From: Steromphala cineraria
Lineage: Eukaryota > Mollusca > Gastropoda > Trochida > Trochidae
Length of the DNA: 64,000 bases
Assembly (NCBI GenBank): GCA_916613615.1
Contig: OU744736.1
Span: forward strand, 1,904,330-1,968,329
Direction of reading: 5' to 3'
The translations under genes and the position numbers were made by a program. The number at the start of each line of letters is the position of its first letter. Within the stretch, counting starts at the first letter, position 1. The notes below the pieces were generated by a model that worked only from the letters and a program-made list of their open reading frames with translations, did no database searches and was not told where the DNA came from. Of the stretch, positions 32,732 to 44,018 are shown piece after piece.

Positions 32732-35700
32732 CTAGCTGATCTGTCGGTGTTTGCCCACGGTCTGTTTGCAGTTTGGACAGGAGTGGACAGTGTCCTTGCA
32801 TCCGTCAATACAGAAGGGGATCAGGCAACATCCCAGCCAGCATCTGTAACAGGATAATGGATAGATATAGTAGATACGATTCTGTCTGCAACATGATAAT
32901 GGATAGAAATAGTAGATACGATTCTGTCTGCAACATGATAATGGATAGAAATTGTAGATATGATTCTGTCTGCATCATCATTATGGATAGAAATAGTAGA
33001 TATGATGCTGTCTGCAACATGATAATGGATAGAAATTGTAGATATGATTCTGTCTGCAACATGATAATGGATAGAAATTGTAGATACGATTCTGTCTGCA
33101 ACATGATAATGGATAGAAATTGTAGATATGATTCTGTCTGCAACATGATAATGGATAGAAATTGTAGATATGATGCTGTCTGCAACATGATAATCGATAG
33201 ATAAAGTAAATACGATTCTGTGTGCAACATGATAATGGATAGAAATTGTAGATACGATTCTGTCTGCAACATGATAATGGATAGAAATTGTAGATACGAT
33301 TCTGTGTGCAACATGATAATCGATAGATAAAGTAAATACGATTCTGTGTGCAACATGATAATGGATAGAAATTGTAGATATGATTCTGTCTGCAACATGA
33401 TTATGGATAGAAATTGTAGATATGATTCTGTCTGCAACATGATAATGGATAGAAATTGTAGATATGATTCTGTCTGCAACATGATTATGGATAGAAATTG
33501 TAGATATGATTCTGTCTGCAACATGATACAGGATAGAAATTGTAGATAACATTCTCTCTGCAATATGATAATGGATTGAAATAGTAGATACGACTCTGTC
33601 TGCAACATGATAATAGATAGAAATTGTAGATTTTGCCTGTCTGCCTGTCTGCCTGCCTGTCTGTCTGTATGAATCAGATCGTCTTGGCTGAGAATTTTTT
33701 TTTTGTGTCTAAACAATGTGTTGTGAAAAAAGAACATTGAGTATTATATGTAAAGACAATTTTGCTATTTGTTGCATTGTTGGATGTCTAATAAAACATT
33801 GTGTTATTTGTAAAGAAACAAATTACCATGCGATAAAACACTGTTTAATGTTTAAAGAATACTTTATAAATTTCAAGACAACCATTGTGGTATTTGTAAA
33901 GACCAGGGACACGTGCAGAGTAACATTATAAAGAGTATAGAAAATTCAAACGAGTAAAAATCGTACATCTTAACGTGTATCTAAAAATGTGCTGCTAGAT
34001 TGCTAAACATGATACAGAAGACTGCAAACAACAGTTTCTTCATACACAGTCAGGGCGCAGGGCTAAAGAGGGTCACTGTATTGCACATTTTCGGAAACGT
34101 GAGATCACTTAAAAATATGATGAATTAGTAATTTTACCTATCGGTCGTCAAAACAAATAAATCTCGTTAATCAATTGCACCATAGCAAACGATATAAACA
34201 GACTGTGTCAAGGATTTGTATTTCATTTGACGTTTTCTTAAATCAAGAGTATATAACATTAAGTTTTATGTTTTTGCGGTAAGGTAACATACAAATATTG
34301 CAAAACATTTCTTCATGTTATATTTTAGCAGAACATTTTCCTATGTAACATGTAAATGATTGTGCAATTTGATATTGACTTTAGTAAAACGTTATGTTCA
34401 CAGTAATTATTGGAAATATTGTCATGGTAATCAAAATTATCATAGCCACGGCTGCAATTATATACAAAGGCTGCTAAGTGTAACCTATATATACATGACA
34501 GGGAATATACAACATTCATCATTGGCTAGGTCATACAAAATATCCACGCATTGGCATACATTCAAAACACTTATTATGTTTGTGATAGTTGCTATACAGC
34601 GTGTATTTGCTTGATCGATATGTCAATGGATGTCTGTTTCTTAACAATATTCAAATAATACACCAATACAAACAGCCGATATTATTGTCTAATTCATGTT
34701 TGAGGGCATCAAAGAAGACATTCTCTTCCCACAGAGGCAACTCAGTGCGAGCAAGCCTCTGTTCTGATAAGCGAGGTCCCGGACATAGCCTTAGGGACAT
34801 GTTTGAGGGGCATCAAAGAAGACATTCTCTTCCCACAGAGGCAACTCAGTTGCGAGCAAGCCTCTGTTCTGATAAGCGAGGTCCCGGACATAGCCTTAGG
34901 GACATGTTTGAGGGGCATCAAAGAAGACGTTCTCTTCCCACAGAGGCAACTCAGTGCGAGCAAGCCTCTGTTCTGATAAGCGAGGTCCCGGACATAGCCT
35001 TAGGGACATGTTTGAGGGGCATCAAAGAAGACATTCTCTTCCCACAGAGGCAACTCAGTGCGAGCAAGCCTCTGTTCTGATAAGCGAGGTCGCGGAGTTC
35101 CGGCAGATTGCCTTAGGGGCATGTTTGAAGGGCATCAAAGAAGATAAAAGAATAAAACATTGACACATCTTTATCAACGTACCTTGATAACGACACAAGA
35201 AAATATTCTGTATATCCCGATATCAAGAAATCCACCATAAGTATCAACTTAAAGCCATTGACAGTGAATGTGATGTTGAAGTGGTGAACTATGTCACACA
35301 CTGGGTCAAATCAAATTGACTTAAGTACAATAAGGATGCGGAAGTAATTTGTATACGAGAGGTTTGAAATCTTAATTTAACAAGGAACCTTGCTATTCGA
35401 ATTTAGACTGAAGCAGTTATACACTATAAGCATGGCACAGTGAAGTTGGAATAGACTCGAGATAAAACCGATTTTTATCATGACTGTTTTGAAACACATA
35501 TTAATTGTTTTATTTGTTTTGACGGTTCGCAAATGATTTCATTGAGTATGACACCATAAATGAACCAATGGAAATGACTTGCTTCAATGACTTGTATCAT
35601 TGAATGATGGAAAATATTCATCTTGCTTAGTAAAATAGGATATATATCTAATCAGAACATGTGCCGTGCAATGTATATATACATAACAAATATTCTTGTT

Positions 35701-37514
35701 ACACGGTATTTTGTTCATAAAAGTGTACAAATTAACAAAAAAACGCACGGATTCATGGGGCTTCGACGCACCAGTCAAGACACTGTTCGCAAATCAATTG
35801 AAAAATGATAAATTGTTAAACTGTTGTTGTTTAAATTTTCCAAGAGGAAAGAACGTTTCATTTCTGGAAACGATCTGTTAAAGGTGTGCAAACTTAATTA
35901 AAACAATTTTCTCTGAATAATTAAAACAAATTGGCCTAAAAATAACCGAAGGAATCCTGGCAATCTTGCACTCCACAATGGAAATGTTCGTCCAGACTTA
36001 ATGTCAATCTGAACACAGAATAGAACCCGAAAGTAAGAAAGAATAGAAGGTAGTGGCCGACCCCGGTACATCTTCCTACGCAGAGCCTAAAAGGCCAGTT
36101 CCCAAACTGTCATTTTATGCCTTGCTGCAGAGACTTTACTTTTCTGTGCTGCTATAGTGCCCCTACAGAGTAGAGAGCAAGCACAGAAAACTCAAGGCTA
36201 TGCAGCAAGGCATAAAATGACAGTTTGGAAACTGGCCTTTTAGGCTCTGCGTAGGAAGATGACCCTGGTACTGTCCACACGTCAAGACATCTGGAGCTCT
36301 GTTGGTGAATATCTGTAAACGTCTATGTACTCCTTGAAAGTTTGTACCGTTTCTTACAATAATCATCCTATCTACCTAAATATCTACCTACCCGAACAAG
36401 CAGATGACGCCAACAATAATCCAGGTGAGAAGACCAGTCTCGTAAGACACGGATGTGGTGACGGTGGCGTTACAGAACTGACACACGACCATGGCAGGGT
36501 GGGTGTGGTACCGGAATAACCCCCCGGGCTGGGCTCCCATTGGCTGCTGTACCACCACCGCTGTAAACAAATAGGTATATGTTATTGACATACAGACAGC
36601 GACACTGTTCATAAATACCTATTATCTTTTTGGAAATGTTTATTATTCGTCAACATGTCTTAACAAAATACTTTATAGTGAAACATTTTGGGACAATTCG
36701 TAATATATTTACAAAATATATATAGAAGACAGACATGAAGCATATCAGAATAATTCTGGTATACTCCAAGCGAGCAAGGTGTCTAGATTAGAAAAAACAA
36801 ACGATTTTCTTCTTTTTACAATATTGTTTTCAATGAACTCATTCTTGGCAAACTTTACTTCATAATAATAAGTATAGCAGTCAGCAGTATGATATAACTG
36901 ACGTTTTTTAACAAAGAATGTTTCGAAATAACAATTTACAAGAAATTTTAGTTTTCACATTTCGAACAAAGTGTTGCATAAATCCTTGCCAAATGTCTTC
37001 TTTTCAGAACTACACATTTGAATGCTTATCATATAATGCTTACATAAACTTCGTAATTTAAGACCTGCGTTCTACCCAATTTGCTAGACTTATATTCAAT
37101 CTACGAAAACAAATAATTAAAACAGTTAAAGTATAAGAAACGAGAAAAAAACACTAAAAGAAATTGCTCTGTAGTTTAATTCAGATCTAGATTTGCTTTT
37201 CAAGATGTTATGTTGAGATCAAACTATTGCTTTCTACACTCTATGTGTTAAATTACCAATTCAACATGCATATGTCGGAACTTACTGGTAGAAGTGGTGG
37301 GGGTCCCATAGGCCACGGGTGGGGGTTGTCCTCCGGGTGGTGGGTAGCCCTGCTGGGGGTAGGGCTGACCCCCGGGAGCCCCGTACTGGGGTGGGCCCCC
37401 GGGGTAGGTTTGGGCAGGAGGGGGAGCGCCGTAGGGCTGGGCAGGAGGGGGAGCGCCGTAGGGAGGGGGTTGAGCGTTCGGGGGTGGTCCGTCAGGGTTC
37501 TTTTCGTCCGCCAT
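32732..37514 (-). CDS. LITAF-domain protein 3 (3 coding exons, minus strand, 169 aa)
   Basis: On the minus strand the coding exons are 37514-37286, 36560-36392 and 32843-32732 (229, 169 and 112 nt; phases 1 and 2). The 169-residue product has a long Pro/Gly/Gln/Tyr-rich N-terminus with PPPY at 16-19 and repeated YGAPPPAQ units. The zinc fold has C103-x2-C106, a hydrophobic segment with C138, C139 and C144, then H153-x-C155-x2-C158. It resembles gene 4 (both begin MADEK.P), so they are the closest pair. The start follows an acceptor (TTTCAG, exon from 37529) in ATG-GCG context. It is the only inverted gene of the five. Intron 2 is 3.5 kb and packed with tandem repeats, the first of which incorporates its splice acceptor. 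Confidence 0.9.
32844..33640. repeat. 42-bp minisatellite abutting a LITAF gene 3 splice acceptor
   Basis: About 18-19 tandem units of 42 bp (GATAATGGATAGAAATTGTA..., ending CTGTCTGCAACAT) fill the end of intron 2 of gene 3. On the coding (minus) strand each unit reads CATTATCATGTTGCAG, close to the true acceptor TTATCCTGTTACAG next to the last exon, so the array includes the acceptor as its edge unit. Since 42 is divisible by three, both strands hold long open frames of 14-residue period; these are not genes. A (CTGT/CTGC)n run follows to 33668. Confidence 0.85.
34694..35145. repeat. 104-bp tandem repeat in LITAF gene 3 intron 2
   Basis: About 4.3 units beginning CATGTTTGAGGGGCATCAAAG start at 34694, 34798, 34903, 35007 and 35120. 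The fourth unit carries a 9-bp expansion near 35092-35110, and the fifth is partial. Units are nearly identical, implying recent expansion. The open frames across it shift between units, because 104 is not a multiple of three, so it is not coding. Confidence 0.85.
36070..36261. repeat. Fold-back repeat in LITAF gene 3 intron 2
   Basis: About 60-bp arms: ATCTTCCTACGCAGAGCC... at the left recurs inverted at the right (ending GGCTCTGCGTAGGAAGAT), with a spacer of about 70 bp. Near-perfect arms and no frame; a MITE-like hairpin. Confidence 0.65.
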
Positions 37515-37627
37515 TTTGGAATGTAAGATCTGAAACAATCAATATCATGATAAGGGGAATTGTTTTGTTGATATGCTTTGAAATTATAGATATTGAGTTG
37601 TAAAGTGAAGTGAGTTCTATTTTCGTG

Positions 37628-38100
37628 ATTTTACGCGAATGTATTGGAAAAAGACTAGGACATTCCATTTCCGTCATGTTGTTTTTGAAATACACACATA
37701 CTTGCACAAGAGCAATTAACAGATTTCACCAAATTACCAAACCAATCTAAGTAAACCTAGCCTCAATATTATCCGTTTCACTCCTATACTGAGTCTAAAA
37801 AAGGCCTAATAGAGGGTCGCGTCAGCCCACGTATCGAAATGACCAATCAGAACTCATCTTACCAAGCCACAATAGTCTGCCTTTGCACGTATAACGTAGG
37901 AGGGTCATAGGTCGCACTAGGCCTTTCTAGACACAGTATAGGAGTTGAACGGATAATATTGAGGCTAGGTTTACTTAGATTGGTTTGGTAATTTGGTGAA
38001 ATCTGTTAATTGCTCTTGTGCAAGTATGTGTGTATTTAAAAAAACATGACGGAAATGGAATGTCCTAGTCTTTTTCAAACTCAATACATTCGCGTAAAAT
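37628..38100. repeat. Large fold-back element (about 180-bp arms) upstream of LITAF gene 3
   Basis: The left arm 37628-37808 begins ATTTTACGCGAATGTATTG and recurs inverted at 37919-38100 (ending CAATACATTCGCGTAAAAT). Arms differ by a few substitutions and small indels; the spacer is about 110 bp. It starts about 100 bp upstream of the acceptor-flanked first coding exon of gene 3, so it lies in its 5' intron or promoter. No frame inside. Confidence 0.75.
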
Positions 38101-41100
38101 GACTGCTTACCAAACAGGTTTAAAAAAGGTAATATAAAAAGTAAAAGTAAAGAGTTGATTAACACCAGGAACACGATTACTACAAAATAACTGTTCGCGC
38201 AGAAAGTTAAGAAAAGTATGAAAATGGCATGAGATTTTCTGATATACATGTATGCAAATATATTTACATTAAATAGAGAAAATGACCCGTGTTGTATCGA
38301 TTTGGTGAAATGTGGAGAGAGAGAAAATACGAAAATGAAAAACTATTGAAGATAGATTTGGGGCGAAGGGAGTTTCTTTCTCTTGACACACATGTCCTTC
38401 GTGAATGTGACCACTTTGGACGACTAAGAAATTCCACTTACGTTAACGTGTATTGGGAAACGTACACATGACATACGTGAATAGTGATCTCATGCTGGAA
38501 CACCGGTCTACTTGAGAACCCATTTATCATATCAGCTGAACAAACAGTGGTCTTTTCCAGCTGATAACATGATATATGTTTTCACTATTTCTGATTTTAA
38601 TAATGTATAATTCTGTATTTAAACCAATTAAAATGATTGTAATTGTCTATTTGATAAACACAATTTTTTAAAAACATGGTAAGGGTCATGATAGTGTAAA
38701 TTCTATTTCTTGCCCCTGACTACATTAAACAAAGATATTCAAAAAAACATTAACCAGACAGCAATTATATGCAACTATGTGTTATTGTTGACATTCCATA
38801 ACTCAATACATAACATGTCTCTTATATATCAATTAAACTGCGGTGTAAGTGTATACTTCCATTTGCCCGGCGACTTAGAATAATTTAATGTTGTGATTAA
38901 ATCAAGTAACCATTTTCCTCATATCCTAAATTAACAACTGTAACAGCAGTTCTCATGCAATTATATAGCCTTTAAGTTTATAAAACATTGCAACCATGTA
39001 ATATTATTGTGAAGGATAATACTAATGCAACACTGGATTATTGTGATATATTTGCTTACCACCATAAGCTACTCTAAAATCGAAGTGGTAAAATCTTCTA
39101 AAGAGGGTTTGTGCACAAAAAAAAGGGTAATATTAAGCATTTTGGCCATTTCGAATATTGCTTGGAGCAATAAGTAAATGTTCAAATCCAGGGTCGTGTT
39201 TATTGACAATAATAAGAAGTTGTTTGGACATTTTGTTGATCTAAATAAATACTCGAGTCAACCAAAAAGGTTTTCCCTTTAATTATTACTGTTCTTGTCG
39301 CAACCAAGTGAGTGCATATAATTAAAAGAACATCACGACTTAACGCGAATTTGATTATTTATAGCGATTATAAAACATTCTTTGAATCAATGGACAATAT
39401 ATTTAGACTATAGTAACGTGACTACAAATTATAACACATATCTGTTTTTTTATAAATGATGTTTAAATGCTTTTTTTATTTATGTATGTATGACTAAATC
39501 AGTTCGGATATTTGAAGAGTCCATCATTAACACTACGTATACCAATCTAATGTGCTTAGGAAGCCAATCCCATTTTCTAGATCCTTATTATTTTCCTGTA
39601 ATCAGATTTCACATTTGATCAGATCTTAGTATCCAAACAGATTATATATCATATAGGTTAACAAAAAGTAAGAATGGAAGTAGAATTATTTGCTTTGTTA
39701 TCATGCCTTTACAACAAATTAAATAGACGAACACGGTTTAGCAAAGTGCTTACTATATTTGATTCAAGAGTGACATTAGGAAAGTCGATATAAAGAAACT
39801 GCAATATACAACAAAATGCACACATTATAGGTGAATAGAATTTGCTTAAATCGATAATTTTAGTCATAACATCCTCGGAAACTTAGTTCCAAAACATATA
39901 ATTAGTTTTAACAATTTGCGGTATAAGGAAATGCATTCTCTACATAACAACTTATGGTATTTAATATAATGTTTTGACATATTTGACTACAGGGGATATG
40001 AAGTGACTCAGCATCTGCAATCGCAGGTGTGTGAAGGTGTGTAACATCAATAAACGATGAATGACGATTACACATACAATGATGCCCCAGCTTGCACACA
40101 TTAGCTACAGCGACCTTCTCAACATGGATTCACGGTTCACTGACCACGAATCAAGTATTGGAATGTCAGAACGACCTTTCATTCCGAGGATTTGTTAAGA
40201 CCGTGACCTACAAAAACTGAAATCTTTCACTCTTGCGACACCGACGAAGTATTGTAAACACTTGCTACAGTCTAACCCGTCCAACAGGACCATAGCCTTT
40301 CACAACGACATGGCGAAATCCTAAATCGGTTGAATGGGAGACATGTATCTTGTTTAGCAACTCGATAAGCGAGGTTTCCTATGTACTTTTTCACGAACGA
40401 TAACTGTACACGACAAAAACAACCTCCTTGTTATCGTTAACAAGGAATACGAAAGCGTTTATGTAACAGCATGGTGATAATGAACAGATAAATCAGTTAC
40501 CTGTTGATTAGACCGCGAGTACTAGTATATCCCTGTATGTCCACTCCCAAGCCTGTTTATTGTACAGTGACGGTGCGGGCCGTGTGCAAATCTAGAAACG
40601 GGAAGTCTTCCATGAGGACTTATGTCGTGGTTATATATATATAAAATGTAGACGTTAGATCTACAAGGAGTGTTATGATGTTATACGTGGGACTGTTGTG
40701 TGTGGCTTAATTGTTTATGTAGTAGTAAATAACATTCATAATGATATCATCTATTTACGTGTACAAGCATAATACTCACAATAATACTCTAACAATAAAT
40801 ACATGTAAAGAAGGATGACAATATGTAACGATATGTAATATAATGTAAAAAATATATGATGTAATATTAAAATATGAATGTATATTATGTATATTTAATA
40901 GAAACATATAGTTTGCATTTAATGAGATTGGTTCTCAACTCTGGAATCTAAGGTATGCAGGTTGTTAATTTGTAAAGATACTTACCTTCAGCTTGGTTAT
41001 CTGTCTTATATGCTGCTTAAACATGTACGTGCACTATATAATCTTTTACTTATTTTTTATATTATTTGGATCAGACGATTATTACAGACCTTAAGGAGTG

Positions 41101-41180
41101 CGAAATAAACTAACTACGTGGTTACACTCAATTATCCGCCATGACTTGGTGAATGTTACTATGATCGCAATCAAGTTTGA
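38101..41180. other. AT-rich intergenic DNA
   Basis: No gene, RNA gene or repeat array supported. It may contain the untranslated first exon and promoter of LITAF gene 3 (minus strand), but nothing in the sequence fixes its place. Confidence 0.45.
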
Positions 41181-41184
41181 TTGC

Positions 41185-41330
41185 TGGGAGTGTACAAATA
41201 GTAAATAATAACCGGCACCGAGGGGTTATGGGAAATAACCTCACGAGGGAGTAGCCCGAGTCGAGCTTATGGCCATAACCCGTGGCAATCGGGTTATTAT
41301 TTGGCTTACACTCCCGTGGAACACTCCTAA
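41185..41330. repeat. Imperfect inverted repeat with TGGGAGTGTA ends
   Basis: CTGGGAGTGTACAAATAGTAAATAATAACC at the left pairs with GGTTATTATTTGGCTTACACTCCCG at the right. Inside is a second inverted pair around GGGGTTATGG / CCATAACCC. Likely a small MITE. No coding content. Confidence 0.5.
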
Positions 41331-41570
41331 CTAAATTTGTTCATATCCAATTTATTTACAAACATTTATGTGGTTTTCTTTTCGAGTTAAATAAGTCTGA
41401 TAAGAATTAAAATATAGACTCCTAACAACATCCCCCTGCTTAGGGTGTAAGGACTAAAAACTTGATCATGAATCCTAACATTAAAACCTATTTCATAACA
41501 ATATTGATATGTTTTTGTAGGGAAAAAATAAAGATACAAACATGACATAACACATTTTTCATCAAGTTGC

Positions 41571-41635
41571 ACCTCGGTAGCTCAAGTGGTAAAGTCATAG
41601 ACAACAATAGTCCCGGGTTCGAATCCCACTTTCGT
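41571..41635 (+). ncRNA. tRNA-like sequence (SINE head or tRNA pseudogene)
   Basis: A near-consensus A box (TAGCTCAAGTGG, 41578-41589) and a perfect B box (GGTTCGAATCC, 41616-41626) are 38 bp apart, as in RNA polymerase III tRNA genes. The sequences at the expected acceptor-stem positions (GCACCTC and TTTCGTT) cannot pair, so it is not a working tRNA. A tRNA-derived SINE head or decayed tRNA fits best. Confidence 0.6.
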
Positions 41636-41929
41636 TGTTATGAGATAAGATGGAGCTTAAAATATAACATTCAACTAAAACAAAGGCAATGTAGCGTTGA
41701 GGAGTAAATGCCTATAGGAAGGTAGTAACGTGTTAAATTCTATTGAACATAGGGGAGATATAACCGCCCAAGGGGTGTAAATCTGTTTATTCCGAATCAT
41801 TGAGTAATATGCAATGATGGAGAGATAATAAAGGGAAGAGGGTAAATAAGGGTTGACAGGGAGAAGATGGTGTTTGGTGTATGGGGGTAACATATTCAAT
41901 GTGTATATAAATGGAATATATAGAATATG

Positions 41930-42119
41930 ATAGTATGTTTTTGTTTAAACATCATTATTTATACTCACCGTCGATAGTTAACAATATGCCCGATTATCCT
42001 AATCTGTCTAATTCCGACAATCCTTACACAGAGTAAAGACAGAGTTATCGCTGCCCAAACCTGTACTGAAACTCACCACCAGGTGGCTAACCCTACGTCA
42101 TCATTGCTTCTTCTGACGG
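41930..42119 (-). repeat. Left inverted terminal repeat of the DIRS-like element
   Basis: The core 41972-42119 is the inverse of 48057-48203, about 147 bp with one 1-bp indel and very few mismatches. The outer 42 bp (41930-41971) are unique to this end and are re-found, inverted, in the internal complementary region. The first three bases are ATA. Confidence 0.82.
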
Positions 42120-42166
42120 GCAGAGAACGCCGATCGTACAGAGGGGAGGCCGGGTGGGAGCTAACG

Positions 42167-42262
42167 ATTGTTAACTATCGACGGTGAGTATAAATAATGA
42201 TGTTTAAACAAAAACATACTATTATTTAATATACTCTCCTCGATAGTTAACAATATGCCCGA
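42167..42262. repeat. Internal complementary region (circle-junction template)
   Basis: 42167-42222 is the exact reverse complement of the left terminus 41930-41985 (56 bp). 42220-42262 is the exact reverse complement of the right terminus 48182-48224 (43 bp). The two share TAT at 42220-42222. In DIRS elements this region templates both termini during replication through a circular intermediate. It lies next to the recombinase end, as in known DIRS elements. Confidence 0.85.
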
Positions 42263-42443
42263 ATCCCACAGACGGAGGTGGGTACGAGACGGTTAAAGCG
42301 ATATAACTCTGTCTTAACAGAAGAGAGCTGGGGACCAATAAGACGACACCCGGAGTGACCCCCGACGGGGAAACCCCGAACGCCAGAGTGATTACCCTGA
42401 CCCAACCTCGCTAAGCGAGGGGGTCCGCAATCAAGGTCGCCAG

Positions 42444-44018
42444 CTAGAATGGAAAGACAACAGACCAAAACCCCGAGAAGTCCCGAAGGTAGTGGTTGGC
42501 GAACACCGAGTCTGACTTCCAGAAACAGTCAGCCATGATGTCCGCCACCGCAAAGTTGCTGTGGAGGGCCATCGTCGCCGAGATAGCCCTGATCTCGTGC
42601 GGATTAGACCTCGCATGCACGAGGGAGCGAGATCCGCAACATATTACGCATCTAACCCCGCAGAGCGGAGGTAGATGCTCAGATGTCTTTTGTCTATCTC
42701 CCGAACACTGGCCTGAGAATGAGGGATGAAAAGTCTCCTCCTCCCTTGACGCACTGTCCGGGTTCTCTCGGGGTAGGTCCGTAGTGCCCGTACTGGGCAG
42801 AGGAGACAATTCTCCTGTCTGTCGGATCAACACTTCTAGAAATGGACGGTAACGAGAAAGTTCTACCCCTCTCGTCTGCGGTTAGTACCTTACAGATAAA
42901 CTCAGCCGCCAGCCCCAGAGAGGCTGAACCTCCGTCCCTCACATCAAAACACAGGGGGTCCGCATGGAGAACATATAGATACGCAGAGCCCGCAACGGAC
43001 AAGGGAGACGACCCTGCTCGTGGACGGGAAGATTGGCGGCAGTGTGAAGGTCCTCCCGCGTTCGTCGGCGCTTTGGTTCTCGCAGATGAGAACTGGCGCA
43101 GGCCCCAAAATCGTTGAACCTCCTATTCTCACCTCAAACCTGAGCAAATCGGCTTGCAGCGTGTGCAACTAGGATATACAGTCGAACCTCGGATACCCGG
43201 ACTCCGCGCTATCCGGCCGATTTTAGAGTGCATGCTAATGTAAAGAACGTACCCGGAACTCGTGCTCCCGGGCCCAGACGCCGTTTTTCCCCAAACCATG
43301 TCTGTATATTTGCACAGGGAATTGATTCAGTTATCCGAAAACGAAAAGCAAGGTCTGAGGATGCTCACAACCAATTAGTACTGTCTTCCACACGACTCGT
43401 TAAGCTAAGTGATAATCCTCACGCTCACTCTAAAGTGAAGCTAACTGATAACCCCCTCGCTCCCACTTCAAGTTGATTGAACAATCAGCTGGTAACGCTT
43501 GTCATTAAGTCCTGTTAATTGACACGTGAGAACAACTTGTCAGTTGTGAAAACATCTTACAGTGAAAACAAGTACCGTCCCCTATACGTTGCCAGGCCTT
43601 TTAGCAGGGGCGAATGGCGAGTCAACCTGCTCAACGCTGACCACATAGCCACCAAGAAGGCGGATTAAAAGGAGAGACGCAGCAGCGCTGTGTCCGTCAG
43701 CGGTTCATGGTACTCAGGTTGAGGAGATTAAGTACCACAGCTAGATCCCATACCTGTTCATTCAAATGAGCCCCTAAAGGATGGAGACCAACCCGGGATC
43801 CTAATTACGAAGGACGGACATACCCATTGAAAAGCGTATAGTTTGCATGTGGAAGACCGCTGAGAAGTCGCCAATCCAGCGACACCATGCATGAGGTAGG
43901 ACTTACGAATACCGGTGAGTGAGATCCCGGTGTCAGATCTTGGAGCGGCCGTTCGGTCCAAGATCTCACACGCATACTTGTCCAGGTCAAGGGGGTAGGG
44001 AGTCCCCCAAGGAGTCAA
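42444..44018 (-). pseudogene. Decayed DIRS-type tyrosine recombinase
   Basis: The C-terminal half is clearest in a minus-strand frame 42833-42444. NPHEIRAIS gives the H-x-x-R pair (H at 42597-42599), and CFWKSDSVFANHYLRD carries the third-position Trp and the candidate catalytic Tyr (42489-42491) ten residues later. Upstream, minus-strand frames at 43002-42694 and 43168-42944 are two diverged tandem copies of one segment (shared ADERGRTF(S/T)LP), in the region expected to hold the first catalytic Arg, which I cannot find. A possible N-terminal SAM-like part (QRSSTCKLYAFQW) lies at 44018-43758. Frameshifts and a transposon insertion at 43179 break it. Family assignment is from motifs only; a Crypton-type recombinase is the alternative, but the terminal structure favours DIRS. 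Confidence 0.65.
43179..43590 (+). mobile_element. Pogo/Tigger-like fragment inside the DIRS recombinase region
   Basis: A TA dinucleotide is followed by CAGTCGAACCTCGGATAC, a typical pogo/Tigger-type terminal sequence, then ACTCCGCGCTATCCGG. No matching inverted end is found to the right, so the fragment seems one-sided or truncated; the right limit near 43590 is a guess. No transposase frame. Confidence 0.4.

Noticed and set aside
32805..33737. Long open frames (up to 310 codons) on both strands with 14-residue repeats
   Set aside because: They are produced by a 42-bp minisatellite (a multiple of three) inside an intron. Both strands are open with the same period, and there is no domain or start context.
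34589..35163. 163-codon frame with a repeated RASLCSDKRGPGHS peptide
   Set aside because: It comes from a 104-bp tandem repeat. The frame changes from unit to unit, so the peptide is not under coding constraint.
41571..41635. Functional tRNA gene
   Set aside because: The A and B boxes are good but the acceptor stem cannot pair, so it is a SINE head or pseudogene.
41967..42190. A separate 220-bp MITE at the left edge of the 6-kb element
   Set aside because: Its apparent right end is one half of the internal complementary region, directly fused to the complement of the far right terminus. A DIRS structure explains both with one element.
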